A DNA stretch of 64,000 nucleotides. It comes from Ricinus communis (lineage: Eukaryota > Streptophyta > Magnoliopsida > Malpighiales > Euphorbiaceae). Position numbers and translations under genes: made by a program. The notes beneath the pieces were generated by a model. It ran no database searches, was not told the origin of the DNA, and saw nothing but the letters and a program-made list of their open reading frames with translations. Where the stretch lies: positions 21,637,001-21,701,000 of the forward strand of contig NC_063263.1 of NCBI RefSeq assembly GCF_019578655.1, written 5' to 3'. Numbering within the stretch: position 1 is the first letter of the stretch; every line of letters starts with the position of its first letter. Shown in pieces: positions 23,690-34,479 of this stretch.

Positions 23690-24975
23690 TGAATTGGTTG
23701 CAATAAGAAAACAAAAAACAATATAAACAAAAAATGGAAATCAACCACAACTTCCAACACCAAGAATTTATAGTGGATCGGCTAATACTTGCCTACATCT
23801 ACTCCTCAAGAATCCTCTTGAGATTTCCACTATTAAGTAGAATTACAAACCATAACTCTAGTTATGTTCTTTTATAAGGCTAAGAACAAAACCTAAGTGT
23901 TTTTCCAAAGGCTCACACTCTAACTCACTCTAAGATTTTCAATCTTCATTACAAGAGCTTTTAATCCCTTACCCAAACACTCAATCTATCCCTTTTGATG
24001 CTCTTTCATGACCTAGGACAATCAGAAATGAAGTTTAAATAGTTCTACATGAAATATAAATATTATACCCTCATTAAACATAAATATAGTTGTTTTAACA
24101 ACCTTCATAAATGCGACTTCACGGGTGGGAAGAATTCTTCATGATCATGAAGCCTCAACGCGAAAAGCAGATTTGAAAAACTAGAACCCGTTATAGCCGT
24201 GAACAATTCTTCATGACTGAGAAGGTTCTTTTTCATGGCTAGGAACTTTGGCCATGAACTCTATTATGATTTCTTGAAGAATTTGAGATTGGCATCTTTC
24301 ACGGCCGTTAAAATTTCTTCGCGGTTGGGAAGCCTCTACTTCACAACTGAAAAAATTTATTCACGGCTGGAAATGTTGGCTATGACTTCTTTTGTGGTTT
24401 CTCCAAGTTTAGGGAAGAAAGAATTCTTCACAGGCATGAACAATTCTTCATGGCCGTGAGCCCTTGTTTTGACGGCTGAGAAAGAAGTCGTGAACGCTAC
24501 TGCCCTTTTTCCTGTTTGAGCTGAGAATTCTTCATGGCTGTAAAATTTCTTCACGGCTGGGAAACTGATGTTTCACGGCTATGAATAAAATTTCACGGGC
24601 ATGAATCTGTATTGTTTTAGAAGAACTAATTTTCCTTCTTTACACATAAACACTTAAACATAGGATTAGTCATTCTTAATTATTTGTAACCATCAAAATA
24701 GGATTAATAATCCTTAAGGTTCAACATTCTTTTCCTTTTTTATGGTGACAAACAATCATTCAGAAAAGATAAATTCTTCCCCCCCCCCCCCCCTTCAAAA
24801 AGAGTTTATGCCCATGATTTTTCAAGAATTTAATCAACTTATTGAAATCACAGAAACTGAAATATCAATCATAATAATAATCATTAATTCACAATTGATA
24901 ATCAGCATAAAAATACAACTTAAATATAATTAAATATTCCATTGTTGATTAGCAAAGGATGAATAAAAGATACAT
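23690..24975 (-). mobile_element. LTR (minus strand) with CACGGC motif array
   Basis: Minus-strand LTR related to 8690-10550 through the GAGGAGTAGATGTAGGCAAG block near 23800. The stretch 24115-24610 carries more than a dozen TTCACGGCTG/TTCATGGCCGTGA-type words, partly palindromic. Upstream on the minus strand a polypurine CAAAGGGGGAGA at about 24995-25006 and a run of 15 G (24779-24793, C on the plus strand) precede or lie within it. The short open frames at 24235-24554 are by-products of the motif array. Confidence 0.55.
24779..24793. repeat. C15 homopolymer
   Basis: Fifteen consecutive C on the plus strand, poly-G in the sense of the minus-strand LTR element. Unusual in such an AT-rich region. 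Confidence 0.9.
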
Positions 24976-25367
24976 AAAAAGACATATACACTATTTCTCC
25001 CCCTTTGGCACCAACAAAAAAATACAAGGCCAAGAATGAGAATATAGAAGGAAATGTTTTCAAAAGCACTAAAAGCTATAAATATAAAAAGTTTGAAATG
25101 TGCATTAAAAAAATTGAAAGGAGATCAAGGAGGGCCAAGAAATTTATCTTTGATGAATTTTACATCAGCTTGAAGAGAGTCATATTTTCCCTTTAAACGC
25201 TCAAACCTTACATCAAATTCATCAAACTTAGCATCGAGCTTGGTATCAAAGTGAGTGATGATTTACTGTAACCACAAATTGGAAGAAGAAGATGAAGAAT
25301 CACCGACTCTATGGCTTCTAAGGCACTTCCTATAGGAGTGTCCTCACAACCATGTCTAAAATCCTCC

Positions 25368-27348
25368 TGTAATACCCGAAATTTTTCTTTAATAATAATA
25401 ATATTAGTAATAATTAATAAATAAATTTTTACTTAAATCAATTCTACTTTATTTTTATTTGATTTAATTGGAATGATTTAAATAAAATTTTAATGCTAGA
25501 AATAATAAGGGAGTTGCTTTTTATATGTAATTTGTTTGATTTTTTTTAAGAAATTAATTAAGTAAATTCTTTAGCAAATGGATTATATTTTCGGTCATTC
25601 AATTTTTCTCAATATGAATGTATAAATTAATTTCTATATTGAAAGTTATGAAAGAATTAGTAAAGGATATTTTATAAAAGAATTATTGGGGAAATGGCAT
25701 TTTAACTAGCTAATGGTGTTAATTTTAATTGAAAAATATTTAACAAATTGATTAATTAAATTAATCGTGTTAGGATTAAATTGGGAATTTATTTTGGAAT
25801 AAGAATTAAAAATATAATTTTATTAATATGGGGTTTTAATGAAAATTTGTATTTTGGTATTTTTGTAATTAAATATATCGGTAAAGGCTTTTTGGTAATT
25901 TTACATTTAAAAGCAAGGGTAAATAAGTAATTCTCTATTTTCAATAATTCTAGTTTGGCCCAAATTAAATAGTTAGGGGCTTAATTGAAAAGCTAAAGAA
26001 AAGTTGAAGGGTTAAATAGAAATTTTGTAGGGAAAATTGTTATAATTAAAAAAATTGAGGGACTAAATAGTAAAGAAGAAAAGTTTGGGGACCAAAAGGC
26101 GTTAAGGAAAGAAAAGAAACAGAGAAGAGATCGCGGGGGGAGAGGAGGACCTTCGGACCTTAGGCTGTGGTCGTCCATGACCGACCGTCAAGGGTGTGGC
26201 AAAGCTATCAGGTGGTGCATTATGATTTTTACGCTTACGTGTGTCATACTAAGATTTTTACGTGATATCTCTGATTAAATGATTAATATTTTAATTATTT
26301 AGTTATTTACTGTTTATATATGTTTCATTTTCTGCATTATGATTTTATTGATTTCGTGTTGACTCGGGATGGGACGACTATAGAACATGCTATTTGATGA
26401 GTTGCATCAGGACCGTGTGCGCGCCGGTATGAATCAGAGACATAAAATATAAGGGTAAAGGTTTGTAAATTTTTAAAAGGTAAATTCAGGACTTACCCTG
26501 GTCGAGCATTGCTCTCTGGGTGGAGTAGAGTGAGTTTGCCGGAGTAAAGGTCCCTGGTCGAGCATCGCTCTTTGGGCACCGACTTATTTGGAAACCTAAG
26601 TGACCGAACTGGAGTTAAGGACCCTGGTCGAGCTTTGCTCTCTGGGCTCCAGTCTTACTAGAGTAAGAGTGCCGAAAGGAAAAGATTGATAGTGATAATT
26701 AAGTGACCGGATTGGAGTTAAGGACCTTGTTCGAGCTTCGCTCTCTGGGCGCCAGTTCTGTTGGAATGAGAGAGCCGAGATTTTAGTGTTGGGATTAGGG
26801 TTCTACTAAAGTACTCCGTCCCGTAGTATGTGAAAGTTATTTTTATTTAAGCATGGCATGACACGTATATTTTTGCATGACTTAATGTTTATGTCAAATT
26901 AAATAAATGTGTTATTGAAGTGTTTGTAATTGTTTTTGGACATATGATTTTAACTCACTCTCAAGTAATCTCAATTTTATTGTTTTTCAAGTGATTGTTA
27001 GTCTTCCCGCAGTTCTTATCTAGTAACCCGACTTCTTCATCATCGGGTTGATGTAATTGATTTTGGAATATTTGACTTGTAAAATTTAGATTCTACGCAG
27101 TAGAAATTTTTAGACTTGTCAGTTTGTAATTTTATATAAGTTCAAATCTCGCCTAATTATGCTGGCAGGCCGAATTTAATTTGTAGTACAAGTTGATTTA
27201 AAATTAATTATGGAAAAAGTGCTTTGGATTGAGTTCGGATTTTAATTTGATTGAGTTAGTGAATAGTCAGGCTTACTACGGGATTTGGTGGCCTTAAACC
27301 TACTCATTCCCTAATGCCGATCACGGGCCTACAGATCGGGTCGTGACA
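25368..27348 (+). mobile_element. Complete solo LTR, copy 2 of the GTCGTGACA family, 1,981 bp
   Basis: It starts TGTAATACCCG and ends GGGTCGTGACA, and is flanked by an exact 5-bp duplication CCTCC (25363-25367 and 27349-27353). No internal domain or PBS is present, so it is a solo LTR, probably of a Ty3-gypsy element. It interrupts the transposon ORF described at 25125-28120. A GC-rich stretch at about 26130-26215 is followed by TTTTTACG(T/C), as in copy 3. Confidence 0.9.
26495..26770 (+). repeat. Four CTGGTCGAGC units inside the LTR
   Basis: Four imperfect units, each with C(C/T)(T/C)(G/T)(G/T)TCGAGC followed by GCTCT(C/T)TGGG, near 26500, 26552, 26621 and 26730, spaced about 50-110 bp. 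The same array occurs in copies 1 and 3. Confidence 0.85.
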
Positions 27349-28129
27349 CCTCCGAGTCCCTCTTCTCCCAAATTGGCTCACCATTTGCATTTAGAAACCT
27401 AAACTCATTAGGAGCCACCTCCTTGATGACCTCCATTTTCACTAGGCTTGAAAGATCAATAGAGATATTATCACCAAGTTTAATAGGAAGGAACTCATAC
27501 TCCTTTGGGTTGAAGGCTTCTAAGAAAATAGCTATCTTAGTGATCAAGCCTCCAACCATAATGTCTTCTACCTTCTTTTGGGCGATGGAGTAGAATTGAT
27601 CCGCAAGCCATTGACTATAAGCCATTTTCTTGTTATTTTCCATGCACCAAAAGAAGCACAACTCGATTTTTCTAACCGACCCATTGATTTCTCCTATGTT
27701 GCAAATTGAGAAGGACATGAACCTATGGATGTATTTGTGGGTAGGGTTGGTAAGTGAACAGGCTTTGGCGACTTTAACATCCTAATTCCCATATGCATTA
27801 GGGATTGCCAAGCACGACCGGGTGAGAACTCTAGTATTTCCCTCTCATGGAATGCTCCCTCAAACAGTAACCCAAAGATGGTAACAACGCGATTAAGGAT
27901 TTTTCCTCATCATCTATTTGAAAAGTCATGTCTCCATTGGGTTTCAATTCAAAAGTAAAAAGAAATTCTAAGGTTACTCTCTATATGATTCCTCCCTAAT
28001 GTTGATGAATTGCATCCACCTATTCCTATTTAGGAGTTATGTCATCCTTTCCTTCAAACCTAATTTTGCTAGTGCATCCCAACAAACCTTCTAGAAGGGA
28101 TGAAAATCCCAGATTTCGATTAAGCATAC

Positions 28130-29390
28130 TGTGAGCACCTCTTTTCTAGATCCAGATATTGAGGGAAAAATGAAAAATTCTATGATGAAAGTTACTTCTT
28201 TCTCGAGTTTCGGGAGGCGAAGGACAGATGGATCCAAAGTTGGGGTCGAGGTTAATCCAGCTGGAATTATCTTTTTGAAATCAATTTGGACCTAATTGTC
28301 AAAATGACAATTTTTACAAAATTAGGGACTAAACTATTATATCAAAACTTCTTCTAAATGAAGAACCAATCGGCTCTATGATAGAGCCAATCGATTCTTT
28401 ATGGAACCGATTAAATTTTGACTCCTGACGTCATTTCTTTTGGATGATTTTACGTCTAGATACAAATTCTAGAAATGTCTCCTTGATAATAATTATTATT
28501 TTATCGATAATTACTTAAATTTCAAATAAATAAATTGGATATTTGTTGATATTTTTTAAAATTTATCCCTTTTTTTAGGGTTTCCTTTGAAACCCTACCT
28601 CTATAAATAATAAAAAGTGTTTAGAGTTTCAAGGAGGGATGAAGATTTGAGATTCGACCGTAAGTAAAATCAAGAGAAAGGAAAAACTGAGAAAGAAAGA
28701 AAAAAGAGAAAATCAAGAGAGAATAGAAGGAATTCCATTAATGATCATAGTTAATATTTAAAGACCTAAGCCACTTCAGAAAGAGTGATTTTAGGAAACA
28801 AGCCACTTAAGAAAGATTATTTTTGGAAACCTTTTTTTCGTCGATAAAAGATTTCACAAAGTCATATCTAGTCTTAGATTCCTACCCAGTTTTTAATTTA
28901 ACTACCTCTTCATCACCTAAGACTCGCAGATCAAACATCCGCAGTGACAACTTGAGGATTCTTTCCACCATGCATCTGCATCAATCATAAATATCAGTTC
29001 CTTCATTCCTCTTGTTTTTTATATTATTTGTTCTTAGAAACATGATTAGGGTTTTGATCTTTGATGAATATGATTAAATTAGGTGTTTTTATTAATATAC
29101 ATATGATAATAGGGTTTTGAATCTAATATTAAGAACTAGGTTCTTTTTTAGATTTGATTCTTTTGCCAATTAGGGCCTTAGATTTGATTAAAAACATGTT
29201 ATAGGGATAACATTTATATTTATTTGTTAATATAATTAAGTAATTAAGCCTGAATGAAACATTATTCTTTTTGTTTTGATAATTTTCTATTAATTTATAA
29301 GATTTAGGGTTTAAATGATTTAGGATTTTTTTGCTTCTATGACTTTTATATTATTATTTTTTATCCATTTTATCTCATTCTAATTATTTT
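28130..29390 (+). mobile_element. Ty3-gypsy LTR, copy C (partial)
   Basis: It starts TGTGAGCACC, followed by TTTTCTAGATCCAGATATT, close to the start of copy B (TGTCAGCATCCATTTTCTAG on the minus strand). A CCAATCGGCTCTATGATAG cluster is at 28367-28410 and TATAAATA at about 28603-28610. Similarity to copies A and B fades at about 29390, so the 3' part is lost or replaced. Confidence 0.7.
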
Positions 29391-29392
29391 TA

Positions 29393-29540
29393 GGAACCAC
29401 GGCTGTTGATTTGGGAACCATGCCTTGCTGATATGGGTACCACATCTATCATTTTAGGGACCACACCCGTTGATTTGAGAACTACGTCCATCGATTTGAG
29501 AACTACGCTCGTTGGTTTGGGTACCACGCCCATTGATTTT
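29393..29540. repeat. 21-bp minisatellite, seven units
   Basis: Seven consecutive 21-bp units of the type GGGACCACACCCGTTGATTT. A multiple of three, so both strands stay open: plus-strand units read as GTTPVDL/RTTSIDL-like heptads. Nothing else supports a real protein here. Confidence 0.9.
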
Positions 29541-29848
29541 GCTTTTGCAGAGACTTCCCTATGGTTGTTTTTCATTTCAGGAGATAATTTACCACTTCAG
29601 GTCAACTTGGTATTTTTCCATTTCTAGGTTAGAGATTCCCATCTCGAAATGCGACATGACTCAATTGACATTCTTTGGAGGCCATGCTGGTATTTAGCCT
29701 GCTTAGGGACTAAAATATAATTTTGATGGGTCGGGAGCAAATTTGTAATTTTTTAAAAGTTTCCCCCTCGAGATGCAAACTAGCCTTCCATGTGCCTTCT
29801 AGGAACTTCTATGGACTAAAATATGATTTCAAATGGCCAGGGACCTAA

Positions 29849-31210
29849 ATGACATTTTTGTCCTTTTTAAGGTGTATAAATACCCTTATATCTATTCAAA
29901 AATCGCTCTTTCTCATTTTCTCCTTTGTTTTCTCTCAAATCCTCTTTTGCTCTTTTTTTGATTTCTTAACCAAATTTTATGAAATCAATTTTAAAATGTG
30001 GCCTAATCTTCTAGATTCTCAAGACGTACTCCGATTGCATCCAACTGAGAGTATGAGGATTTGTGGCTTCTGGCATGCACTACATGTAAATTTTGCCTCG
30101 CTTTCTCCATTTCTACTTTCTTATATTTGCATCATGACTACTGACTTTTATTTTGCAAGTCTGGGCCTTGAAGATTGGCCTTTTAGTAGGCTCACAGCCC
30201 ATTTGGACATCATAGGCCTTTCCTTGCTTGAGTCACTAAGGCTCTAGCAGGAGTGTTCTATTAGAGTGGGCTTAGGTCCATGTGCATCGCATGTGGATCA
30301 ACTCCTTAACCTAGGATAAGGTAACAAAAGTCCATTAATCACATTTATAATTTATATGTATTAGTCACTTACCTTTCCAGTTTATAGATTCTGAGCCATT
30401 GCTTGGGGGAGCCCGAGGATCTCACCATCAAGTCTCGGAGGACGGACTATACTTTCTTCACCCCCCCCCCCCCCAAGTGTTAAGGATTGCCGTTTGATGA
30501 TGACACCATGGCTCAGGTATTTTTCCTGACTTACTTTGTTTAAGCTTTTATTTTTCTTTATTCTGCTTATTTATCTGACTATTTTGTTTATAGTTTATCC
30601 GACGTACACCCGCTGCTCTTCAGCCGACAGAGGGGTAGTCTGCTCAGCATTTTAGACATCTCTGATTCTTCTGCTAGTGCTGCATCTGAAGCACCTCCTA
30701 CAACCACGTCTGATATTCCAGGGACGTCACATTACGTTTCCCCCAGATTTGATTATCTCATACTAGAGCCCCCACGATTCGATGGAGCACCAGCACGCCA
30801 TGGAGCATTGCCTTCCTCCGGAGTTCACTACGAGTACTTGCACACACGTAAGTCTTTCTCTTTTGGTATTTTGCATCCTATCCTTTCTTGAAATGTTAGT
30901 AATACAAATAACCATACCAGTTTAAAGAGATCAGTTTGAGCATGTGCATCGGTTGGTCGGCGCTGCAAGGAGGCAGTTCTTCATCCTCGGCGAGGACTGG
31001 CGGGTGAAAAAAATGATTTATAAAAAGCAATATGTATATGTGTATGCATGTATAAAACGTATTAACTAATCTCCTTTTGGGTTTTCCTTAGAGAGATCAT
31101 GAGAGTTTGAAAGGGCAGGTGGACGACCGGCAGCGTCAGATTAATGCTCAGCATCGACGCCTTGACACTTCAGATGATGGGATGGGGAATTCAAAAAAGA
31201 ACCCTGGCTT
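29849..31210 (+). pseudogene. Spliced accessory gene of a gypsy element (family uncertain)
   Basis: A TATAAATA box at 29875-29882 precedes a frame open to 30247 (includes DSQDVLRLHPTESMRICGFW). Later exon-like pieces with plausible AG/GT borders: about 30590-30850 (Ser/Pro/Thr-rich, ASEAPPTTTSDIPG ... APARHGALPSSG), about 30925-31003 (DQFEHVHRLVGAARRQFFIL), and about 31090-31208 (ESLKGQVDDRQRQINAQHRR ... stop). The layout, with a basic/amphipathic C-terminus, reminds me of transposon-borne plant-mobile-domain proteins, but the core domain is not clear. It runs opposite to the gypsy pol at 33-38 kb. Confidence 0.4.
30461..30474. repeat. C14 homopolymer
   Basis: Fourteen consecutive C within the exon/intron region of the accessory gene; like the C15 run at 24779. 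Confidence 0.9.
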
Positions 31211-31486
31211 TTGATTTTTCTTTTACTACTTGAATTTTTTCCTTTTTGCTACTTTTTTTGTAAACTCAACTCTTTGATATATATAAGATTTGTACTTTTG
31301 GCATATGCATTATTATCATTTTCCACTTAATATCATATATTTTGAGTGCACATATGACCGGGAATCGAAAAACTATCAAAAATTCTTCAAAAATCGAAAA
31401 GATGGCCTGATGACATCACATAGTCGATCGAGTGTATAATTAGTTGATTTGGCTCTGTAATCACAGAGTCTGAATAAAATACTGAT

Positions 31487-32866
31487 TTGAGGCCTATAAA
31501 TATGAGTACACCCCTCACACTTCCCCATACACTATTTCATTCTTCAAAGTTCGAAAAACATGTCCCAAAAAGTGCCAAAAGCCTACAAACCCTTCTTACA
31601 ACCTTAACTTGTGATGATTGGATTAAACTTGGGAAATTTCATCTTTCATTCTTCAAAGCCAATTTCGATTATGGGTTTCTTCATTCTGCTATCAACTTTT
31701 GGTGTCCAATAGACCATGTTTTTATATTCAATAGGCAAGAACTATGCCCCATGATTGAAGAGTTTTCTGTCATTCTTCAAGGCCCTATGGATTCCTCTCA
31801 TCTGATTGCTTTTCCAAGGCTTGATGATCCTTTTCTTGGCAAACTGGTGGAACCTTTTGACATGCCCCCAGCTGAAGTACTTTCCCCTTCTGTGAGTGAG
31901 CACATTACCCTTACTTCTCTAATCTCTTATATAAGAAGGAAGAAAAAGGAACACCTGCTTGGATTTGGATGCTAGGCTTTTGTCTTTATGCCCAATTTCT
32001 ATTGATTTCTCCTCAAGGAGAGGGGGAGATATCAGGATTGCTGGCATCATTGATCAAGTGGAGCATGGAGTAGATCCCGTATCCATCATCTAGCTAAAAC
32101 CATCATTGGGTTAGATACATACAAAACACATCAATAGTTTGGAGGCAGCTCTTTCTCTTACAGGTACAAAAATAAATCTCTTTTCTTTTATTATCCTTAT
32201 CTTGACTTTTGCCTAAACCGCCATTTCAGGTTTTCAACTTAGCAATCTTTTATCTTAATTTTTGCCTAAGCTGCCCTTTTGGGTTTTCAACCTAGCTTTC
32301 TTTTTTCTTTTCTTTTTCTTTTTCTTTTGTAGATTTGGTTGCACGAAAAGCTCTAATTACAGACCATCCTAAGGAACATTGATAAAAATGAGTCAAAGCA
32401 CGTGTAGGTTTGATCAGTTGTTACCCCACGGGACCATGATGGTTGGATTTCTTAGATGAAGGGCATCCCAGACACGCATATTCATTGGTCCTGTCACTGG
32501 TGGAAAATCAGGCATATCATACTTAAGGAATACGGCGACTGTGTGCCATTACCTGGATTGCAGACATCCACTTTTTACACATCCTCGAGACTTTACCGCT
32601 AGTATGGTCTGAAGAAATGGATTTTAGAATTTTCTCCTGAATTTGAAGGCTTCTCACTCATACAAGATGGAGAGACTTTAGTCTCGCCGAGACATAGAGC
32701 ATAACTTTGACTTCAAAGACGATCTGATTATAGATGATAACTATAAAGCTTAGATCGAGCTTCGGATTACCACTTCTCCTGGATTTGCGAGGTTTAAGAG
32801 GACTCAAGAGCTAGCTACGAATTCTAAAGATGTAGATGCAAATGCAAAGAAGAGGAGAAGATGAAA
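31487..32866 (+). pseudogene. DUF7745-like accessory gene of a gypsy element
   Basis: The open stretch 31487-31975 carries DWIKLGKFHLSFF, INFWCPIDHVFIFNRQELCP and MIEEFSVILQGPMD. This matches the pattern of plant transposon-associated proteins with an FW-P-x-FxF...E-LxPxxEE motif (DUF7745-type, from memory). Decayed continuation: a CPISIDF piece at about 31990, then WSCHWW and KEYGDCVPLPGL near 32490-32570, and a basic end at about 32865. A TATAAATA box at 31495-31502 overlaps the first ATG, so the true start is probably further in or the gene is truncated. No enzymatic role is known. It lies antisense to the adjacent integrase. Confidence 0.5.
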
Positions 32867-33399
32867 ATATGCTTCTTTTCAGATCTCATTCATTTCGTTT
32901 AGGACTTTAATTTAGTTTTTCTTTTCAGTTAGTGTTCAAGGTAGTAAATAGACAAATGTACGTTTGATAAGAATTCTAAATAATTTATTCATTTAGAATA
33001 GGCCCAAATGGGTACATTTTGATTTCTCATGATACAACTCTTGTCATCAACCAGTCTTTTCAAATTTTCTAACTGATTATTTTCTCTCATTACCCTCGTT
33101 TTTCCCTGACCATCCCTTTTTGGATTTTCCGATCAGCAATGCTATTTTTTCTATATATTTTTATACATGGTATTGGCTAAGAGAACTTGTTTCCCTCCAT
33201 ATTTGAGATCTTAGCGGCACCTTTAGGTAAAATTTTATTTACCAAGTACAGTCCTTCCTAATTAAGCTTGAACTTCCCTCTTGGGTCAAATACAATTGGT
33301 TTTGTGTGTTTCATCACTAAATCTCTGGCTCTGATCTTTTCTAGCTTTACTTTCTTATTGAACATCCTGGCTATCCATTTTTTATACAACCGCATATGG

Positions 33400-34466
33400 T
33401 GTAGGGCTTTCAACCTTCTTTCATCAACTAGAGCTAATTGTTGGTATCTCTATTCAGCTCACTAGTATTCTGGTATCTGCCTTCAATATAACTCTGAAAG
33501 ACTTTAGATCCAACTCAACTGGCAGGATCGCTTCAGTCTCATAAACCAAAGAGTATGGAGTCTGTCCGGTCAATGTTCGCTAAGTTGTTCGATATCCCTA
33601 AAGTGCGAAGGATAATTGAAATGACCAATCCTTATGATTTCATACCATCTTCAAGAGAAATTTCTTAAAGTTCTTGTTGGCTGCTTCCACTGCTCTATTC
33701 GCTTGAGGCCTGTATGGAGAAGACTTGTGACGCTCGATCTTGTATTCTACTAATAAGTCCACTATTTCACCCATGAACTGCACCCTATTTTTTGTCACAA
33801 CGTGATGTGAGACTCTATATCTGCATATCGAATTCCTTTCTATAAACCTAGCTATTTGTCTTGCCCCCACAGTAGTGAATGACTCAGCCTCAACCCATTT
33901 GGAGAAATAGTCGATCGCCACTACTATGTATCTATGACTGTTTGAATGAGGTTTTATCTCTCTGATGATGTCAATTCCCAAAGCTGTAAAAGGCCATAAG
34001 GATGTCAAGTTATGTAACTCAATCGAAGGGACATGGCTTAGATCATTGTAAAGTTAACACTCACGACATTTCCTTACTAGAACTATATAATTCTTTTCCA
34101 TTATTAACGAGTAATAACCTTGACGCATAATCTTTTTGTTTAATACTATGCCATTCATATGATGCCTGCACACTCCTTTGTGCATCTCTTCCATCACTCC
34201 CTACACTTCTGACTTAGTAACACATTGAGTTGAATGCCTGAAGTTATTCTTCTATACAACACTCCTTTATGGCTAAGGTGATTTCTAGCCTGTACCCGTA
34301 GCGCGTACCTTTCCTTTGTAGTTTCTTCCTCAGGATATACCTTATCTTCTACAAACCTCTTTAGATCGTAGAACCATGGCTTCTCTTCTGGTCCTATTTG
34401 GATTTTCATTACCCGATCTTCTTGATAACAGGGTGCCTTTGACTTCACGATTAGTAATGGCTTCAT
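33400..34466 (-). pseudogene. Gypsy integrase remnant
   Basis: Upstream part 34466-34194 carries the connection to RNase H and the start of the zinc-binding region (RNHLSHKGVLYRR). A decayed HHCC region follows (CREC near 34060). The core is open at 34008-33640: LGIDIIREIKP (first catalytic Asp), VVAIDYFSKWVEAE, then VVTKNRVQF where DNGTQF is expected, so the second catalytic Asp appears lost; then SPYRPQANRAVEAANKNFKK, keeping the Glu. Further decayed C-terminal sequence (VYETEAILPVELDL) lies near 33530. Frameshifts separate the parts. Confidence 0.82.
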
Positions 34467-34479
34467 TAGAAGTTATAAG

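Larger units (their letters stand above)
25125..28120 (-). pseudogene. Plant-transposon-type ORF (ATHILA ORF1 / 'putative plant transposon protein'), split by a solo LTR
   Basis: Minus-strand coding remnant in two parts, 28120-27349 and 25367-25125, separated by an inserted LTR. The upstream part has the start of the conserved region (TLEFLFTFEL) near 27960, then a 129-codon open stretch (27718-27329) with NIGEINGSVRKIELCFFWCM, YSQWLADQFYSIAQ and VGGLITKIAIFLEAF. This order (LxFLWCM, WLA.Q, GGLIT.IA) is what I know from plant LTR-element accessory proteins of unknown function. Beyond the LTR the frame continues, shifts once, and ends in a Lys/Asp-rich coiled-coil-like tail (KLDAKFDEFDVRFERLKG) with TGA at 25127-25125. 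Several stops and frameshifts upstream. No gag-pol is attached, so the parent may be a non-autonomous LTR element. Confidence 0.6.

Noticed and set aside
24235..24554. Two overlapping ORFs of 74 and 65 codons on opposite strands
   Set aside because: They follow the CACGGC motif array of an LTR and have no protein-like conservation.
29390..29697. ORFs on both strands with heptapeptide repeats
   Set aside because: Produced by the 21-bp period of a minisatellite; no supporting gene structure.
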